The notes: generated from the letters alone by a model not told the origin. 64,000 nucleotides of DNA from Diplodia intermedia (GCA_021495925.1 JAKEKT010000084.1:98556-162555), one strand, 5' to 3'. Counted from the first letter of the stretch, positions 11,859-24,841 are shown. Numbers and translations are program-made.

Positions 11859-14615
11859 ATGAGCCCCCGGACCCTGGCTCTGCGCGCGCTCACGGCCTTC
11901 CGGCCGCTGGCTAGCCGCGGCAGCAGCCGCCGAGTAGATTCTTTGCACAGGAGCGTGCAGCTGTTGTCGCGGCCGCTGGCGGCAGCGCCTGCGCGCACAT
12001 ATGCACGCATCTGCAGTGCCCGGGGCTCTTTGTCTCGTTCCTGGCTGTGTACGACCGGCGAGGGCGCCCGCCAAGCCGTGGATGCCGCCCCGCAGCGTTC
12101 CAGCTGCCTTGGACCCCGCCGCCAGCAGCGAGCTGTCCACAACACCACCCCAGCAACGACAACTGCCACCATGGATCCCGGCGTTCTCAAGCACTATCTG
12201 GCCGACAGCCCGCCTACGGTTGTGCCGCTGGCTATCAAGCCTCACTTTGAAGCTCTCAGCGACCACCAGAAGCTTTACTCCCACTACCTCTCCATGTCAG
12301 CTACCCCACGCCTGCACATCTGCCTATCGTTGTCTGCGGGGAGGCTCGCCTAAGCCGCGCATAGCTGCAGTGCACCGTAAGGATGCCAGCATAGTGCACG
12401 TGAAGATGTTGCGTCGCGAAGCTGAGCTCATCCACCACAGCATGCTCTCGACGCAACGCCTGCACCTGCCTCAGCTTCGCTCGCAGGTACTTCCGGTGCT
12501 GTGTTAATTCCTGCCTGTGAGCGTCTGGCCGGGCCTGGTGCCTGTGCTACGCCCAGCTCTGGCGATCCTCCCTGAACTCCTGACGCGGCGCATGACTTCA
12601 GCATCCGTGTGTTCTGCTAACAGCTGAGCAGTGCTTGCCTCGCCGGTACGCGCATTGTCCTCCGCCAAATTTCCCCCGAGTCCGAGCACATCTACGACTT
12701 CATCGTTACCCTGCACCGTCATTACAAGGGAGATTGGAAGAAGGCCCAGAAGGATGCCGGCCTGTCGGACGACGAGCTCAACGCCTTCTTGGACTACGCT
12801 GCTCAGTTCCTGGGCAACGCCGGCAACTACAAGAGCTTTGGTGACTCCAAGTTCGTGCCGCGCCTTGAGACTAGGCAACTGAAGGCACTCGCCACTCTGA
12901 CCCCGGAATCGCTGCAGCAGTATGAAAAGTTCAAGGACGACATCTTCGCGGACAAGCATGTTGAGAGTATGCATTTGGGATACCCCGATGCGGGCCACCT
13001 GTCTACGTACTACCCCGACTCTCCGAGCATCACCAAGGAGGAGATCACCATCATCAGTGATTTCCTGGAGGGCAAGAGACTGCTCCCCGAGAACACCAGG
13101 GTTAGGAAGACTAAGGACGGCTTCGAGGTCCTGATTGCATCTTCGTTGGACTCACCTTCAAAGGATCAGCGCGACGTTGCGGAGTCTGAGTGGGAGCTGG
13201 ACGGCAAGCTCAAGGGCAAGAAGCTCAAGCTCGTCTTTGGCGACTACTCCAAAGAGATGGCTACGATCGCCGACGCAATCAAGAAAGCAAGACAGTATGC
13301 CGGCAATGACACCGAGAAGTCTATGTTGGATGCTTACGAGAAGTCGTTTACTACCGGATCTCTCGAAGCGTACAAGGACAGCCAGAGGTTCTGGATCAGG
13401 GACAAGGGTCCTATGGTCGAGACCGACATCGGCTTCGTTGAGACTTACCGTGACCCTCACGGAATTCGTGGTGAATGGGAGGGCTTCGTGGCCATGGTCA
13501 ACAAGGAGAGGACCAAGGCTTTTGGCGCGCTAGTCGAGGCTGCTCCTACTCTCATTCCTCGCTTGCCGTGGAAGAAGGAGTTTGAGAAAGACAAGTTTCT
13601 CAGCCCCGACTTCACGTCTCTTGAGGTTCTTACCTTTGCCGGCAGCGGCATCCCTGCGGGTATCAACATTCCCAACTACGACGACATCCGCCAGAAAGAA
13701 GGGTTCAAGAACGTCAGCCTGGGCAACGTTCTTTCTGCAAAGGCGCCGAACGAGAAAATCCCGTTCATCAAGGACAGCGATGACGAAGTCTACAGGAAGT
13801 TCCGTGACCCTGCCTTTGAGGTTCAAGTCGGACTTCACGAGCTACTCGGTCACGGATGCGGTAAGCTCTTGCAGGAGACTTCTCCAGGTGAATACAACTT
13901 CGATGTCAAGAATCCTCCGGTCAGCCCCCTGACCAACAAGCCGATAAGCACCTGGTACAAGCCTGGTCAGACTTGGGGATCAGTTTTTGGCCCGGTTGCT
14001 GCCAGCTACGAAGAGTGCCGTGCAGAGTGCGTGGCCATGGCTCTGTCTTGCGACTTCGACATCCTCAAGATCTTCGGGTTCGGCTCTGGCGAGACGGACA
14101 TCAATGGCGAGGGAGGCGATGTGCTGTACGCGGGCTATCTCAGCATGGCCCGCGCGGGTGTCGCTGCGCTTGAATTCTGGGACCCAAAGTCGCGCAAGTG
14201 GGGACAGGCACACATGCAAGCACGTTACTCGATCCTGCGCACGTTCTTAAACGCTGGCAAGGAGTTCTGTGAGCTTGAGTACACGAAGGATGACCTGTCG
14301 GACCTCACGATCCGCCTTGAGAGGGGTAAGATCCTTAGCCACGGTCGCGCGGCTGTGGAGAAGTATCTCCAACAACTGCACATCTACAAGGCGACGGCGG
14401 ACGTCGAGGCTGGCACCAAGATGTACAGCGACATCACCCACGTGGATGATTTCTTCGCCAACAAGGTCAGGCCTGTTGTGCTTGCCAAGAAGCAGCCCAG
14501 GAAGGTGTTCGTTCAGGCCAACACGGTGGTGGAGGGTGATAAGGTGGCACTGAAGGAGTATGAGGCCACTGCAAAGGGCATGATCCAGAGCTACGCCGAC
14601 AGGGAGTACATCTAG
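11859..14615 (+). CDS. Dipeptidyl peptidase III (zinc metallopeptidase M49)
   Basis: Exons 11859-12295 and 12632-14615, joined across a 336-nt intron (donor GTCAGC, acceptor GAGCAG), give 806 residues. The M49 zinc motif HELLGH is at residues 548-553 and the second metal motif EECRAE at 606-611. Other family segments are present, such as GTRIVLRQ(I)SPES and GHLSTYYPDS. M49 enzymes cut dipeptides from the N-terminus of short peptides, usually in the cytosol. This model has an N-terminal extension of about 104 residues, rich in Arg, Ser and Ala and poor in acids, before an inner Met (12171) in a CCACCATGG context. Starting there gives 702 residues, close to the usual family length. The outer start may give a mitochondrial form. 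The catalytic part is certain; start and intron choice are inferred. Confidence 0.94.
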
Positions 14616-14975
14616 GCGTCTACGGGGTTGATTGAGCCATGACACCGGCCAACTGGAGCTGGCATAGGGCATCCGAAGTAGGAAAGCAAAAAAGTAGCAT
14701 GAATTGAACGAGTATTCATAGACCCATCGGTCTAGTCAAAGCAGGAAAGGTGCAGCGTGAAACGAGATAAAGTTGACGGTCTCCCGTCGCGTGGGAGAGT
14801 GACGTGTGGAGCGGATCGGCCGATCGTGGAGCGCGTCGTTGCACCCGACGCGCCGCTCCGAACATGCCGCAAGACCAAGCGCGTCCAAAAGAACGACCAC
14901 GAGCACTGCAAAGACAACCCTGTGCCCGACGAGTCATGCCAGGCTCGCACGCATCGCTGAATCGTCTGGCGCATT
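14616..14975. other. Short intergenic region DPP III - SLD3
   Basis: These 360 bp hold the DPP III 3' flank and the SLD3 promoter, with the two genes in the same direction. I see no gene, TATA box or repeat. Confidence 0.5.
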
Positions 14976-17900
14976 ATGGTGTCAGCGAATAAACATGGCC
15001 CTCTCGCTCCCGCACCCCCCGCTATTTCCTCTTCCTCGTCCTCCGCAAAGAAGCGCAAGAGAGGCGACGATGCTCCGGCCGCATTGGCACAGAAATCGAT
15101 CACCATACGCGTGCGTCTTGCCTCGTTCTCGCCCCAGCTTCTCGGATCTCCCATGCTAACATTGGCCTTTTTTTCCACTCCGCAGCCTTGCCCAACATTG
15201 CCCTCCGACCGACCAATCACCCTCACGCCCGTCAAGCTCATAGAACGCTCGCAACTGCCCCTCTCCTTCCTCGACGTCACCGGCGGCTCCTCCGCCGCCC
15301 TCCCGTCCACCCGCCTCTTCTCCGCGCACGTCGACGCGCTCGAGCGCCGTGCTTCCGACCACCACCACCACCACAATGACGACGACGGCGACGACGATGA
15401 GCGAGAAGGAGAGGAAGGAGATGTGCCCGCAACGCCCAAGGTCCTGGTGACGCGGTCCGAGGCGGACGGAAGCCTGTGCGCCGTCGAGAGGGTGCGGCGC
15501 GGCGTGTACGCGCTGTGCAAGCTGGGCGCTTGGGTCCGGGAGGAGGATGTCGGCGCCGTGCCGGCGTACGCTGCCGGGCTGCCGTACGCGCGGCCGCTGA
15601 AGGCGTTGAGGAGGGAGGACGGGAGGCATTGGTGGCAGCGGGTCGCTGTTGCTGCTGCTCCGCCCGTTGTTGGGACGGCGCGAGGGGATGGCCACGCACC
15701 GCCGCCGCCGCGGATTTCGATGCGTCGGTCTGTACCGAATATTGTGCAACAGGGGGCGCCACCACCGCGGAGGCTGGAAGAGGCGGATCCGTTTGTGGAC
15801 TCGGCGGCGGAACAGGTGCCGTTGGCCGCTGGCCAGCCGCCTGTCGAGGGCGTGGAGGAGAGGCCGCCGCAGACGGCGGAGGAGGTCTTCCAGGCGGTTG
15901 TGCATCAGTATCTCGAGGCGCTGTATTTGACGAAGACGTCGCTGGCTTTCTTCGTCAAAGGACCGATGTCCAGGGCTAGAGCTGCATTTACGTCGAAGGA
16001 GAATACCGGCCTAAAGATGGGAGATTTGGCGGCCTTCATGCGGTCGATATTGCTTCAGCCGGGGCCTATGGATAAGAAGCACAGGGAGAAGTTGCCGGAG
16101 ATTGTCAAATCCATGCCCTTGCCGGGCCTTTCTGATGATGAGGACGCAGTTGCGGCGAAGGTGGACAAGAAGAAAAAGAACAAGAGGAAGAAGCTGAAGC
16201 CCAACAAGGACGGGCTTTACCCTGGAGAGGACGAACATGTCAAGAAATGGTGGTTGCAGGATCGCCCCGGCTCCTCCCCTCACGGCCATAGTGAGTCGCC
16301 GGCAGATGTCCTAAAGCGGCGGTTAGGCGATCTTCGTGTCAGAGAGTCAATGGCTCAGACTATCCTTGTTCTGGAAATCATAGCCCTTGAGGCGTCGCCT
16401 TCTTTTCAAGCAACAGAGCAGGAAGAGACGCAGCAAAATGAAACGCCAGCAGAACCACAGGCAGCATCTGTCAAGAAACGAAAGTCTAAGAAGCCGCAAG
16501 ACCTCAATGTGCTTCTTGATCTCCTTCTCGATAGATTGTGCATCTGGCAGTCTGTTGAACAGGATGAGACGCTTGTCAAAGTCCCCAAATCCGGCAGCGG
16601 GAAGAACGACACCCTCACGCCCAGCTCGGGCAAGTCGGAAACGTCAGACAAACTCAAGAACTTCTGTGTAGAAGTCATTCTGCCCTTGTAAGACTCGCAG
16701 CCACTCTTGTCATCTTGGGCACTCTACTGACATGTTCTAGCTACATGAGCCGTTTGCCAGAGAGGGCCGCTGCGATCAACAAAAGACTCGGCGGACCTAG
16801 CGCATCCCCTGCAAAGACGTCTGGATCGGCATCAAGCACCCACCGTAGCAAGCCCGGAGAAGCCGCCGTTCGTACAGACCCGCGAGCCGCGCAGAAGAAA
16901 AGACGACCTCTTGCCCGCGTGGCCACAGAAAACGCAGCAGCACACCAGCCGCCCCGGCATCCCTCCCTCACGCGGTCCTCGACCGACCCGCTCCTCCTGC
17001 CCCCGAACCTGAAGCGCGAAGGCAGCGACGCGCCGTCCCTATCCTCGATCCCGCTCCAGCAAAAGGAGACGTCGCAGACGTCGTCCAGCCGCAACTCGCT
17101 CTCGCAGTTCGAGCGCTTCTCGCGCCGCACCATCGACCTGGACGCCATGTCCAAGAGCAACGAGGCGAAGCTCAGGAAGAAGGCGCACGTCGAGCGCGAG
17201 CTGGAGAAGGCCATCGGCACCCTCCGCAAGCCCAACCGCGGCGCCGCGCTCAAGGACGTCGCCGACACGGCCGACTCCCGTCGCCAGGCGCAGGCGTCGT
17301 CGTCGTCTTCGTCGTCGTCACGCGGCAACGGCGGCGGCGGCGGCGTCAGCAAGCCCCGCGTCCCGGTCACACGCAAAGCGGGAGGTGGCAATAACACGGT
17401 TCTCGTCGGCGCGACGCCCAAGCGCGGCAGGAAGACGAAGGACATTGTGCTGCAGGCGGCGACGCCGAACCACGACCGGTTCGTCACCACCACCGCCGCA
17501 GCCGCCGTTAGCGATCATCCGGACGGAGACGACATTGATGCGGACGTCGCGCCGCCATCCGACCCCGTTATACCCTCGTCGGCGGTGCGGCCGGGTCCCG
17601 TCGATTTCCTCGCTCCCGGCGGCTTCGGCTACGTACCCGCTTCCGCCGTCAAGAACAACAACAACAACACTTCGTCGTCGTTATTGGCGCCCTCCTACCC
17701 CTCCTCCCACTCCTTCTCCACCGCTGCTGCTGCCGCCGCCGCCGCGCGAGGCGGAGGCGGAGGCGGAGGCGCCGTCGAGGAGACGCCGTCGCGTGGCCCG
17801 GCGGGGAAGACAGTGCATTGGTTCTTCCCGCCGACGGCGGGCGGCGGCTCGGGCGGCAGCGGCTCGGGTGACAATGGAGGGGCTGCCGCTCCTGTCGGGG

Positions 17901-18400
17901 CGACGCCGGAGGGCAGGGCGAGCGGTGTGTCGAGGTTGGGGGAGAAGCTGAAGGCTTCTTCGGCGGCGGGTGCGAAGTTCAAGTTGCCGGGCGAACCGGT
18001 GTCGAGGATGAGTATCGCTTTGGGGATGGGGGAGGTGGAAGAAGAAGGGAGTGAGGAGAGCGAGGACGAGTTGACGGGCGTGGCGGCGTTGATGAGGACG
18101 CCGACGAAGCCGAGACGACGCGGCGGCGGCCAGGTGTTGCAGACGCCGGTGAAGAGAGCTGGAGCTGGGGCTGGGGCTGGGGCTGTGGTTGGGGAGACGC
18201 CGGTGAAGGTGAAGGATGCGACGGCGGACGTGGAGGTGGGGGTGGGGGTGGGGGTGCGGGAGAACAAGGGCAAGCAGAAGGAGGTGGGGGTTGAGGTTGA
18301 GGTTGAGGAAGGCGGCTTGGGGCGGATCGAGGAGGAAGACGGCGCGGAGGATATTTATAACGCTTTGGGATGGGATGACGATATTGATGAGCTGGCGTAG
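14976..18400 (+). CDS. SLD3: DNA replication initiation factor SLD3
   Basis: Exons 14976-15110, 15186-16687 and 16741-18400 give 1098 residues. The first intron (75 nt) has GTGCGT, a GCTAAC branch point and a long T/C tract before CGCAG. It is divisible by three, so leaving it in also keeps the frame (1123 residues). The second intron (53 nt) is needed to join the halves. Around residues 275-500 comes the Sld3/Treslin-type block: QYLEALYLTKTSLAFFVKGP, SRARAAF, REKLPEIVKSMP, then a Lys-rich stretch, GLYPGEDEHVKKWW and MAQTILVLEIIALE. Sld3 brings Cdc45 to loaded MCM and is a CDK target at origins. The C-terminal 500 residues are disordered, rich in Ser/Thr-Pro, Gly, Ala and Val-Glu repeats. Confident in family by recall, less in exact ends. 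Confidence 0.8.
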
Positions 18401-20188
18401 AGGATGGCGGTTCCCGAGTCTCGGTTGTTACTGCGTTCGTCTCTCGGATAGGGTATTGCATAGCATCGGGCGGAGTGAGTGGTGTGCTTTTTACGGAGTT
18501 ATGACCGGCATGTGACTGGCAATGGATTTTTCTTTCGTGCAGACGAAGACTGTTCGACGTGCTACGTGACTGAGACGGTGGGGCTGCTACACGGGAAAGG
18601 TGCCCGACATGCGATTGTGAGCGGAGTGTGACGACAGTATGCTAGCCGCTGCGCCGCGGGTGAAGTAGGCCAGAGCGGTGGATTTGAAAAATGAGGGAAA
18701 TGGGCGCCTGGGCGGAGAGACTGCGGGACCGACGAGTACCAGAAAGGATTCCATCCGGCGTTCATAATCGAAGCTAGCCCCGGGTTTCGAACGCGGGGGG
18801 TTGTGGGTTGGGTTGCCGAAAAGTGAGGGTGGGAAGTATCGCCAGTGATCCACATACGCCACGGACACTTGACCCAACCCCACCCTCGCGCTATTGCTCC
18901 GTCCAGATACACCCAATCCGATAGTATCTTTGGAAAAATCCGCACGCAGACGTTCGAAGTTGCAAATGATCTGCTGCCGTTTTGGTTAGGTGCATGGACC
19001 CTGAAGATCATCGGTTGAGGCTCGTCCGGTATCACCACGCTCACTTAGAAGACTGAAGTCATCCACATTATGCCAAGGTCGCTGTTCCTGCGCGTGCCGC
19101 CTTCCGCATGAGCAGTCGCACCGAGAACAGAAGGTGCCCCTCACCTGGCAAACGTCGCCGCTCAAGTACGTCACTTGCGCCTCTTCTTCTCCTTCAACCA
19201 AGCATCATCTTTTGGACCGACAGACGAAGTATCGTTTGATACTCACAGCTCACTCTCATATTATCCCGTTTGGACATCACGCACATACAGCCGGCCATCA
19301 TCTGGACTTACAATGAGATGAAGTTTAGGCATGGCGAGGCTTGGGATGCTAAAGCGTTCAGCTTTGTCATGGTCCAGCCCTTTATCCGAGACCAGGACAA
19401 CATTCACCGAGGAACAGAGTTCTGGAAAGTCCAGGGATGTTAGAGACACCGAGGAAGTCGACATCCAGGAGAGTTCTAAATAGACTTCTTTGAATGATAA
19501 AGATACCAAGGGAGTCGAGGATGGAAGTAAACGTGGCCAATCAGGGACGGGGCCGTTGGCGATAGTGGCTGATCTAAGTAGTGTAAACCGTGTCGAGATG
19601 ACTTGCACGGGCTAGATGCTGACGGCATGCTTGATGCCTGATCTGCACGTGTGATGCCGCCGCATTCATCGATTGATGATGATGATGAGCAGCCACAAGT
19701 CAGCTGTGCGCTTTTTGCTGGCGGTGAGAAGTCGCTGAGTGGCTGCGATGCTGCGTGTTTGGCGAAAGAGGTTCTGAATCAGCAAACGGGCCCTGTGGTG
19801 GTCCCAGCTGACGGGTGCGCGGCAACGACAGCAGAAGACAGAGTTGCTGTTTCGGGCACGATTTGCGCGCGACGCAGGCCAGGACTAAAAGCTAGCGGCC
19901 GCAGGGCGGGGGGCTCCAACACAAGCTGATTCGGCGTCGCAACCATAGCCCTAGAGGGCAATCCTGCGCCTAACCGCATTCGTGACATGTATCGCGCGTT
20001 GCTTTGCTGCCGCCTGGGCCTGAGGACTGCTGGCCAAACCTCTACTTACTGCTGCTGATGTCCAAGCGCAGAGACCGATTCCTCCGTCCGCCGTGAACGC
20101 GCCGTCCGCCGCTGCCTCGCTCCGCCAACCTCGTCCTGCCCCGCGCCCCGCTCCAAGCTGCTGCCTTGTCGCGTAAGACGGCTTCGCC
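18401..20188. other. Intergenic region SLD3 - Zn2Cys6 regulator
   Basis: I see no supported gene in 1.79 kb. A minus-strand open frame at 19261-19608 (115 codons) has no recognisable motif and I do not call it. The last 150 bp are C/G-rich and likely hold the regulator's leader. Confidence 0.5.
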
Positions 20189-23133
20189 ATGCCCGCCCCC
20201 GACCAAGGCGACGAAGGATTCGACTTCAACGACCTCTCCCAACAAGCCACTCGCCGCGACAGCAATGGCGCCGCCGCCCCCGACGGCCTGCCGCCCAAGG
20301 CGAAGCGCATCGCCTGTATACTGTGCCGCAAGAGGAAGCTGAAATGCGACGGCCAGCGCCCGAGCTGCGGCACTTGCAAGAGACTGGCCCATGACTGCGC
20401 CTACGACGAGGTGCGCAAGAAGAGCGGGCCCAAGAGAGGCTACGTCAAGGCCCTGGAAGCTAGACTGCGTATGTCCGCTGCGCGACCCCAGGTAGACCTG
20501 CCGCTGAACAAAGCCCGCCGACAGAACAAGTCGAGACGCTCCTCAAGTCCCAGGAGGGCTCCGAGGCGCATCAGCAGCAAAATCAAAATTCAAATGCTTT
20601 CCCCCCAGACCCCCAGCCCTCTGATTTCCAAGGCCAGAACATCGTGATGGACAACATGGCCCAGGTCATGGACAATGTCTTCCAGTCGGCCAGTGGCATC
20701 TCCCCCAGAGACATGCCCTCCGCCGTGCCAACTGCCTCCGCCGACAACAGCTCGAGCTCTGATCCCTTCTCTTGGGAAATGATTGGCTTGGGCTTGGACG
20801 AACCCCTGCCGAACCAGGACATTGTCAACGAGCTGTCAGTCCTCCATGCTCCAATCCATGCGCCCATGTGACTCCCCAGTGCTTACCGTGCATTTCGTAT
20901 AGGACGCAGATTTACTTCGACAAATTCAATCTTGTGGTGCCCATGATACACCGTCCCCGCTTCCTCGCTGCCATGAACCTCGCTCCGCACATGCGGCCTC
21001 CGATCTGTTTGAGATACATCATGTGGACGCTTGCCTCCTCGACCTCCGACAAGTACTCATCCCTGCAGGAGCATTTCTACCACCGCGCCAGGAAATATAT
21101 CCAAATGGACGAGATGAAGGGCCACGGAGAGTCGATGCTTACTCTCGCTCACTGCCAAGCCTGGGCTCTCATTTGCAGCTATGAGTTCAAATCCATGTAC
21201 TTCCCGAGAGCGTGGATTAGCGCAGGCCGAGCTGTGCGAATGGCTCAGATGATGAACTTGCATAAGATGGACGGCACCGGACTGGATGTCAAGCAATGCC
21301 TGGCTCCGCCCAAAGACTGGACCGAGAGGGAAGAGAGAAGGAGGACGTTCTGGATGTGCTTCAACGTTGATCGTTATGCGAGCATCGGCACAGGCTGGCC
21401 AATGGCTATCGACGAGCAAGATGTAAGGAGGTTGAATGCGCAGTCCGAACCGATGTACTAACCACTAATAGATCATGACAAATCTGCCCACTACCGACGA
21501 GGCGTTCGAGAAGAGCAGACCCGAAGGTTCCATATCGATGGAGCAGGCCTTGTCCGTGGGCGGTGCCTCGAGATTGACGCCTTTCGCGGGTTGCTGTGTC
21601 ATGGCAGCCATGTTTGGTCGCAACCTGCTCCATCTACACCGACCGACAAGCAACGAACGGGAGGGTGACCTCAATGGTGAATTCTGGGAGAGACATCGCC
21701 GACTGGATAATATGCTTTTGAACTTAGCGCTGGCGCTGCCCGAAGAGATGCGACTTCCTGCAGGCATCAGCAACCCCAACGTGGTGTTCATGACCATGAA
21801 GATACACACCTCGGTTATATGTTTGCATCAAGCGGCAATCTTCAAGGCCGACAAAAACAGGATGCCTGCTCACATTGCCCAAGAGAGCAAGATCAGATGC
21901 GTCACAGCTGCGTCCGAAATTGCGAGCGTGATGAGGTTAATTGCTCACGTGGACACTTCAACGGTAGGTCGTCCGAAGCTGGACTTGGACAATGGCATGC
22001 TGATATCTTCATCAGATGAACCCCTTCATTTCGTTTTGCGTCTATGTTGCAGCGCGGGTCTTCGTGCAGTATCTGAAAAACCGGCCCGGTGACGGGCAAA
22101 TGAACAATCACCTCCAGTTCCTCCTTCAAGCCATGCAAGCACTCAAGAAGAGGAATCCATTGACGGAGTCTTTCCTCGCTCAGCTTGACCTAGACCTCGT
22201 GGGCTCTGGGATCGTGTCTCCGTTTGGGGGCTCACAGAGTCTTAACACCAGCTGCGCAGAACCCAAAGCTCCCGTAAGCCATACGCGTGCCCATACTTCG
22301 GGACTTCCGCTGACAAAGGGCTTCAGGCAACGATTCCGGTAAATACCGACAGCGTTAGCTGCGCCCCTATTTTCGACCTAAGGGAATCACAGTCGGATGC
22401 CGCGCCGATGAACGCCTTCCAGGGGGGAAACAATGGCACGGGTTCGAGGAGCCATGCCTCCAACTTGGCGAGTACAAATCCTTCGCCATTAAAAGGCCAC
22501 CTCTCCAACTCGGCGGGCACGGAGCCTACGCCTGGCCCGCCATTCCATCTGGCGCAACAAGTCAACATGGACGCGGAAGCGATGCCTTTCACGTACTCAC
22601 CGAAAGACCGGCACATTTTCGAGCTTCCAAACAGACAAAGAACGCCCGGCGCAGTCACGCCTAGAGAAATGCAAGCGCAGTACTCGAGAAGTTTTGGACG
22701 GGGGGAAAGGGATGCATCTGACATGGACCTATCGCCCGACGCCGGCGGCGAGAATCCTTCTCCATCTGGATCGGGCAATTCGCAACACGTTGCATCATCC
22801 CGCTCTTCATATTCGGCGACATCTGATCGGCAGACCAAGTCTCATGGACAAGGCTACGGTGGCGTCATGGGTGAAAATGTGTCGAATGCGCCCAACGACA
22901 ACTTCAACTTCACCACGGCAGGCGACGAGTTTGACCAACTCTTCTACACAGCGACGTCGGGGGCGGGCGAGTGGGACATGAGCGGCGGCACGGGCATGAC
23001 GGGGTTGACGCCTCTGCCCGAGAGCGCATGGACGCAGATGCTTGACAGCGGTGGCTGGGAGGGCTTTGGCCCGGGCCACGGCACGGATGCATTCGGTAAC
23101 AGGTTAAATGAACAACGAACCAGGCAGAGATAA
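20189..23133 (+). CDS. Zn2Cys6 transcription factor with fungal-type middle domain
   Basis: Six exons: 20189-20468, 20525-20834, 20903-21422, 21472-21963, 22016-22273 and 22327-23133. They join in phase to 888 residues. The cluster is C43-x2-C46-x6-C53-x6-C60-x2-C63-x6-C70, preceded by KAKRIA and followed by KKSGPKRGYVKALEARLQQVETLL, a linker plus short coiled coil. The second exon opens Gln/Asn-rich. The fungal transcription-factor middle domain runs from about residue 195 (YFDKFNLVVPMIHRPRF, LAHCQAWALI, AWISAGRAVRMAQMM, RRRTFWMCFNVDRYAS) through MNPFISFCVYVAARVFVQYL. The last 270 residues are Ser/Gly/Asn-rich and disordered, a likely activation region. It is a nuclear DNA-binding regulator. 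I cannot name the target pathway, and its neighbours give no clue. Confidence 0.9.
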
Positions 23134-24118
23134 TCGTGGCAGTGCCATTGGTTCTGCTGCGGGGGCTCCATTGCATTGCTTGGAGCCACATCTCATTTTC
23201 TGTACTAAGATATGATTCACCGGGAAGGATGGCGCACATACGGGCAACTGTACCATAGCATGACGTTCGACGATCTCCACTGGGCATGTAGAGGGAAACA
23301 TGGAGTTGCTGGACACGGATATCGAATTCAGCGCTGCAGATGCGTGCAACCGGCCTGGCGCGGGCAATTGAAGCGGCAGGAGGCGACAGTGCGGCGGCGG
23401 CGGTCAGCCCTATGTCCCAGGACAGCGATCTCCTTTTCATTGCTGCTGCCTTGCCAGGCGCGAGGAATAGGAAGAGGAAACCGTGGCAGGACGGCGTGGC
23501 TGTGGCTAGCACGCAACAGGCGGCCAGGCATTTAAAAGCGAGCAATTGCGGTGCAGCAGGCCGGCCAGCAGCAGCAGTTCCCCATTGCGATCTCCAGCGT
23601 TGCAGCAGTCACGCGCGTCAGCATCCAGACAACTCGAGCCCGCCTGTGGAGAGGATTTCGCCGCCCCACCTGAATTGGGAAAGGCGCGGCCCGTGCGAGC
23701 GCCCAGCGACAGGAAACACCGTGGACATTTCAACGACGTCTATCGCTGCGATACGCCCCATACACCCAGACTCCCCTCCGCAACTCACCACCCAACAGCC
23801 CCAGAGCCTAAGCACCCAGGTAAGTCCCCAGCCGCCGCACGCTGCTGCTCTCCTCTGCGCCCCGCCGTCGGAGTGTCTGGCCCTCTGCGTCCTCCCTTAG
23901 CATGCTCTCCCGACCCGCCGCCGCCCAGCGTCCAGCCCGATCGCTCGACGCCGCGGCCGCTCGTCATCGCCCGCATCCCCCATCACGAGCCCACGAGTCT
24001 GCCATCGCCTCGCGAGCCGCCTGCTGACCCGAATGCCCTGCCACAGGTCCCGGCTCGCATACACCGCTTGTTTCTGCAGCCCCCTTAGACTCCCACCCCC
24101 CAACACATCGTCGCAACC
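23134..24118. other. Intergenic region Zn2Cys6 regulator - ARF1
   Basis: No gene is supported. Long open frames after 23340 are GC-driven and lack family motifs. The right 300 bp are the C/T-rich ARF1 leader, which may contain a 5' UTR intron at 23820-24047. Confidence 0.5.
23820..24047 (+). other. Possible 5' UTR intron of ARF1
   Basis: A GTAAGT donor at 23820 and a CTGAC branch point followed by GCCACAG ending at 24047 frame a 228-nt intron in the leader. The donor follows CACCCAG. This is inferred from splice signals alone. Confidence 0.35.
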
Positions 24119-24841
24119 ATGGGTCTCACATTCTCGAAGCTGTTCGACAAGCTATGGGGCAAGAAGGAGATGCGTATCCTGATGGTCGGTCTTGACGCCG
24201 CAGGAAAGACCACGATTCTGTACAAGCTCAAGCTCGGTGAAATCGTCACCACCATCCCCACCATCGGTGAGTTCCGCCTGCCCCCACGCGCCCGCCGCCC
24301 GCCCTGTTGCTGACGCATTGGCTGCTCTCCAGGCTTCAACGTCGAGACCGTGGAGTACAAGAACATCCAATTCACCGTGTGGGATGTCGGTGGACAGGAC
24401 AAGATCCGCCCCCTGTGGAGGCATTACTTCCAGAACACCCAGGGTATCATCTTCGTCGTCGACAGCAACGACCGTGACCGTGTGGTGGAGGCCCGCGAGG
24501 AGCTGCAGCGCATGCTCAACGAGGACGAGCTGAGGGATGCTCTGCTCCTCGTCTTCGCCAACAAGCAGGATCTGCCTGTACGTTGCCCCGCCTGTGCTGC
24601 CCGCTGACGATCCGCTGACACTGTTCTCCAGAACGCCATGAACGCCGCTGAAATCACCGACAAGCTTGGCCTCCACAGCCTCAGGCAACGCGCTTGGGTA
24701 AGTCCGGCCAGACAAAGAGCACGCGACAAAGACTGACGACGGGTGCAGTACATCCAATCCACGTGCGCCACCTCGGGTGACGGTCTCTACGAGGGTCTGG
24801 AGTGGCTGAGCAACTCGCTCCGCAAGGCGGGCCACAACTAA
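24119..24841 (+). CDS. ARF1: ADP-ribosylation factor 1 (small GTPase)
   Basis: Exons 24119-24266, 24333-24577, 24632-24697 and 24749-24841 give 183 residues, close to the usual ARF length. Gly2 is present for N-myristoylation (MGLTFSKLFDKLWGKKEM). GTP-binding motifs are GLDAAGKT (24-31), PTIGFNVE in switch I, DVGGQDKIRPLWRHY in switch II and NKQDLP. The C-terminus is IQSTCATSGDGLYEGLEWLSNSL in type. ARF1 recruits COPI and other coats to Golgi membranes, cycling with Sec7-type exchange factors. The three introns (66, 54 and 51 nt) have standard signals. All key residues are present and the call is certain. Confidence 0.98.

Noticed and set aside
18778..18806. T-loop-like GGTTTCGAACGCG string
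   Set aside because: No matching D-arm, anticodon arm or acceptor stem nearby on either strand.
19261..19608. 115-codon minus-strand open frame between SLD3 and the Zn2Cys6 gene
   Set aside because: No family motif, no exon partner and no conserved start context; left as intergenic.
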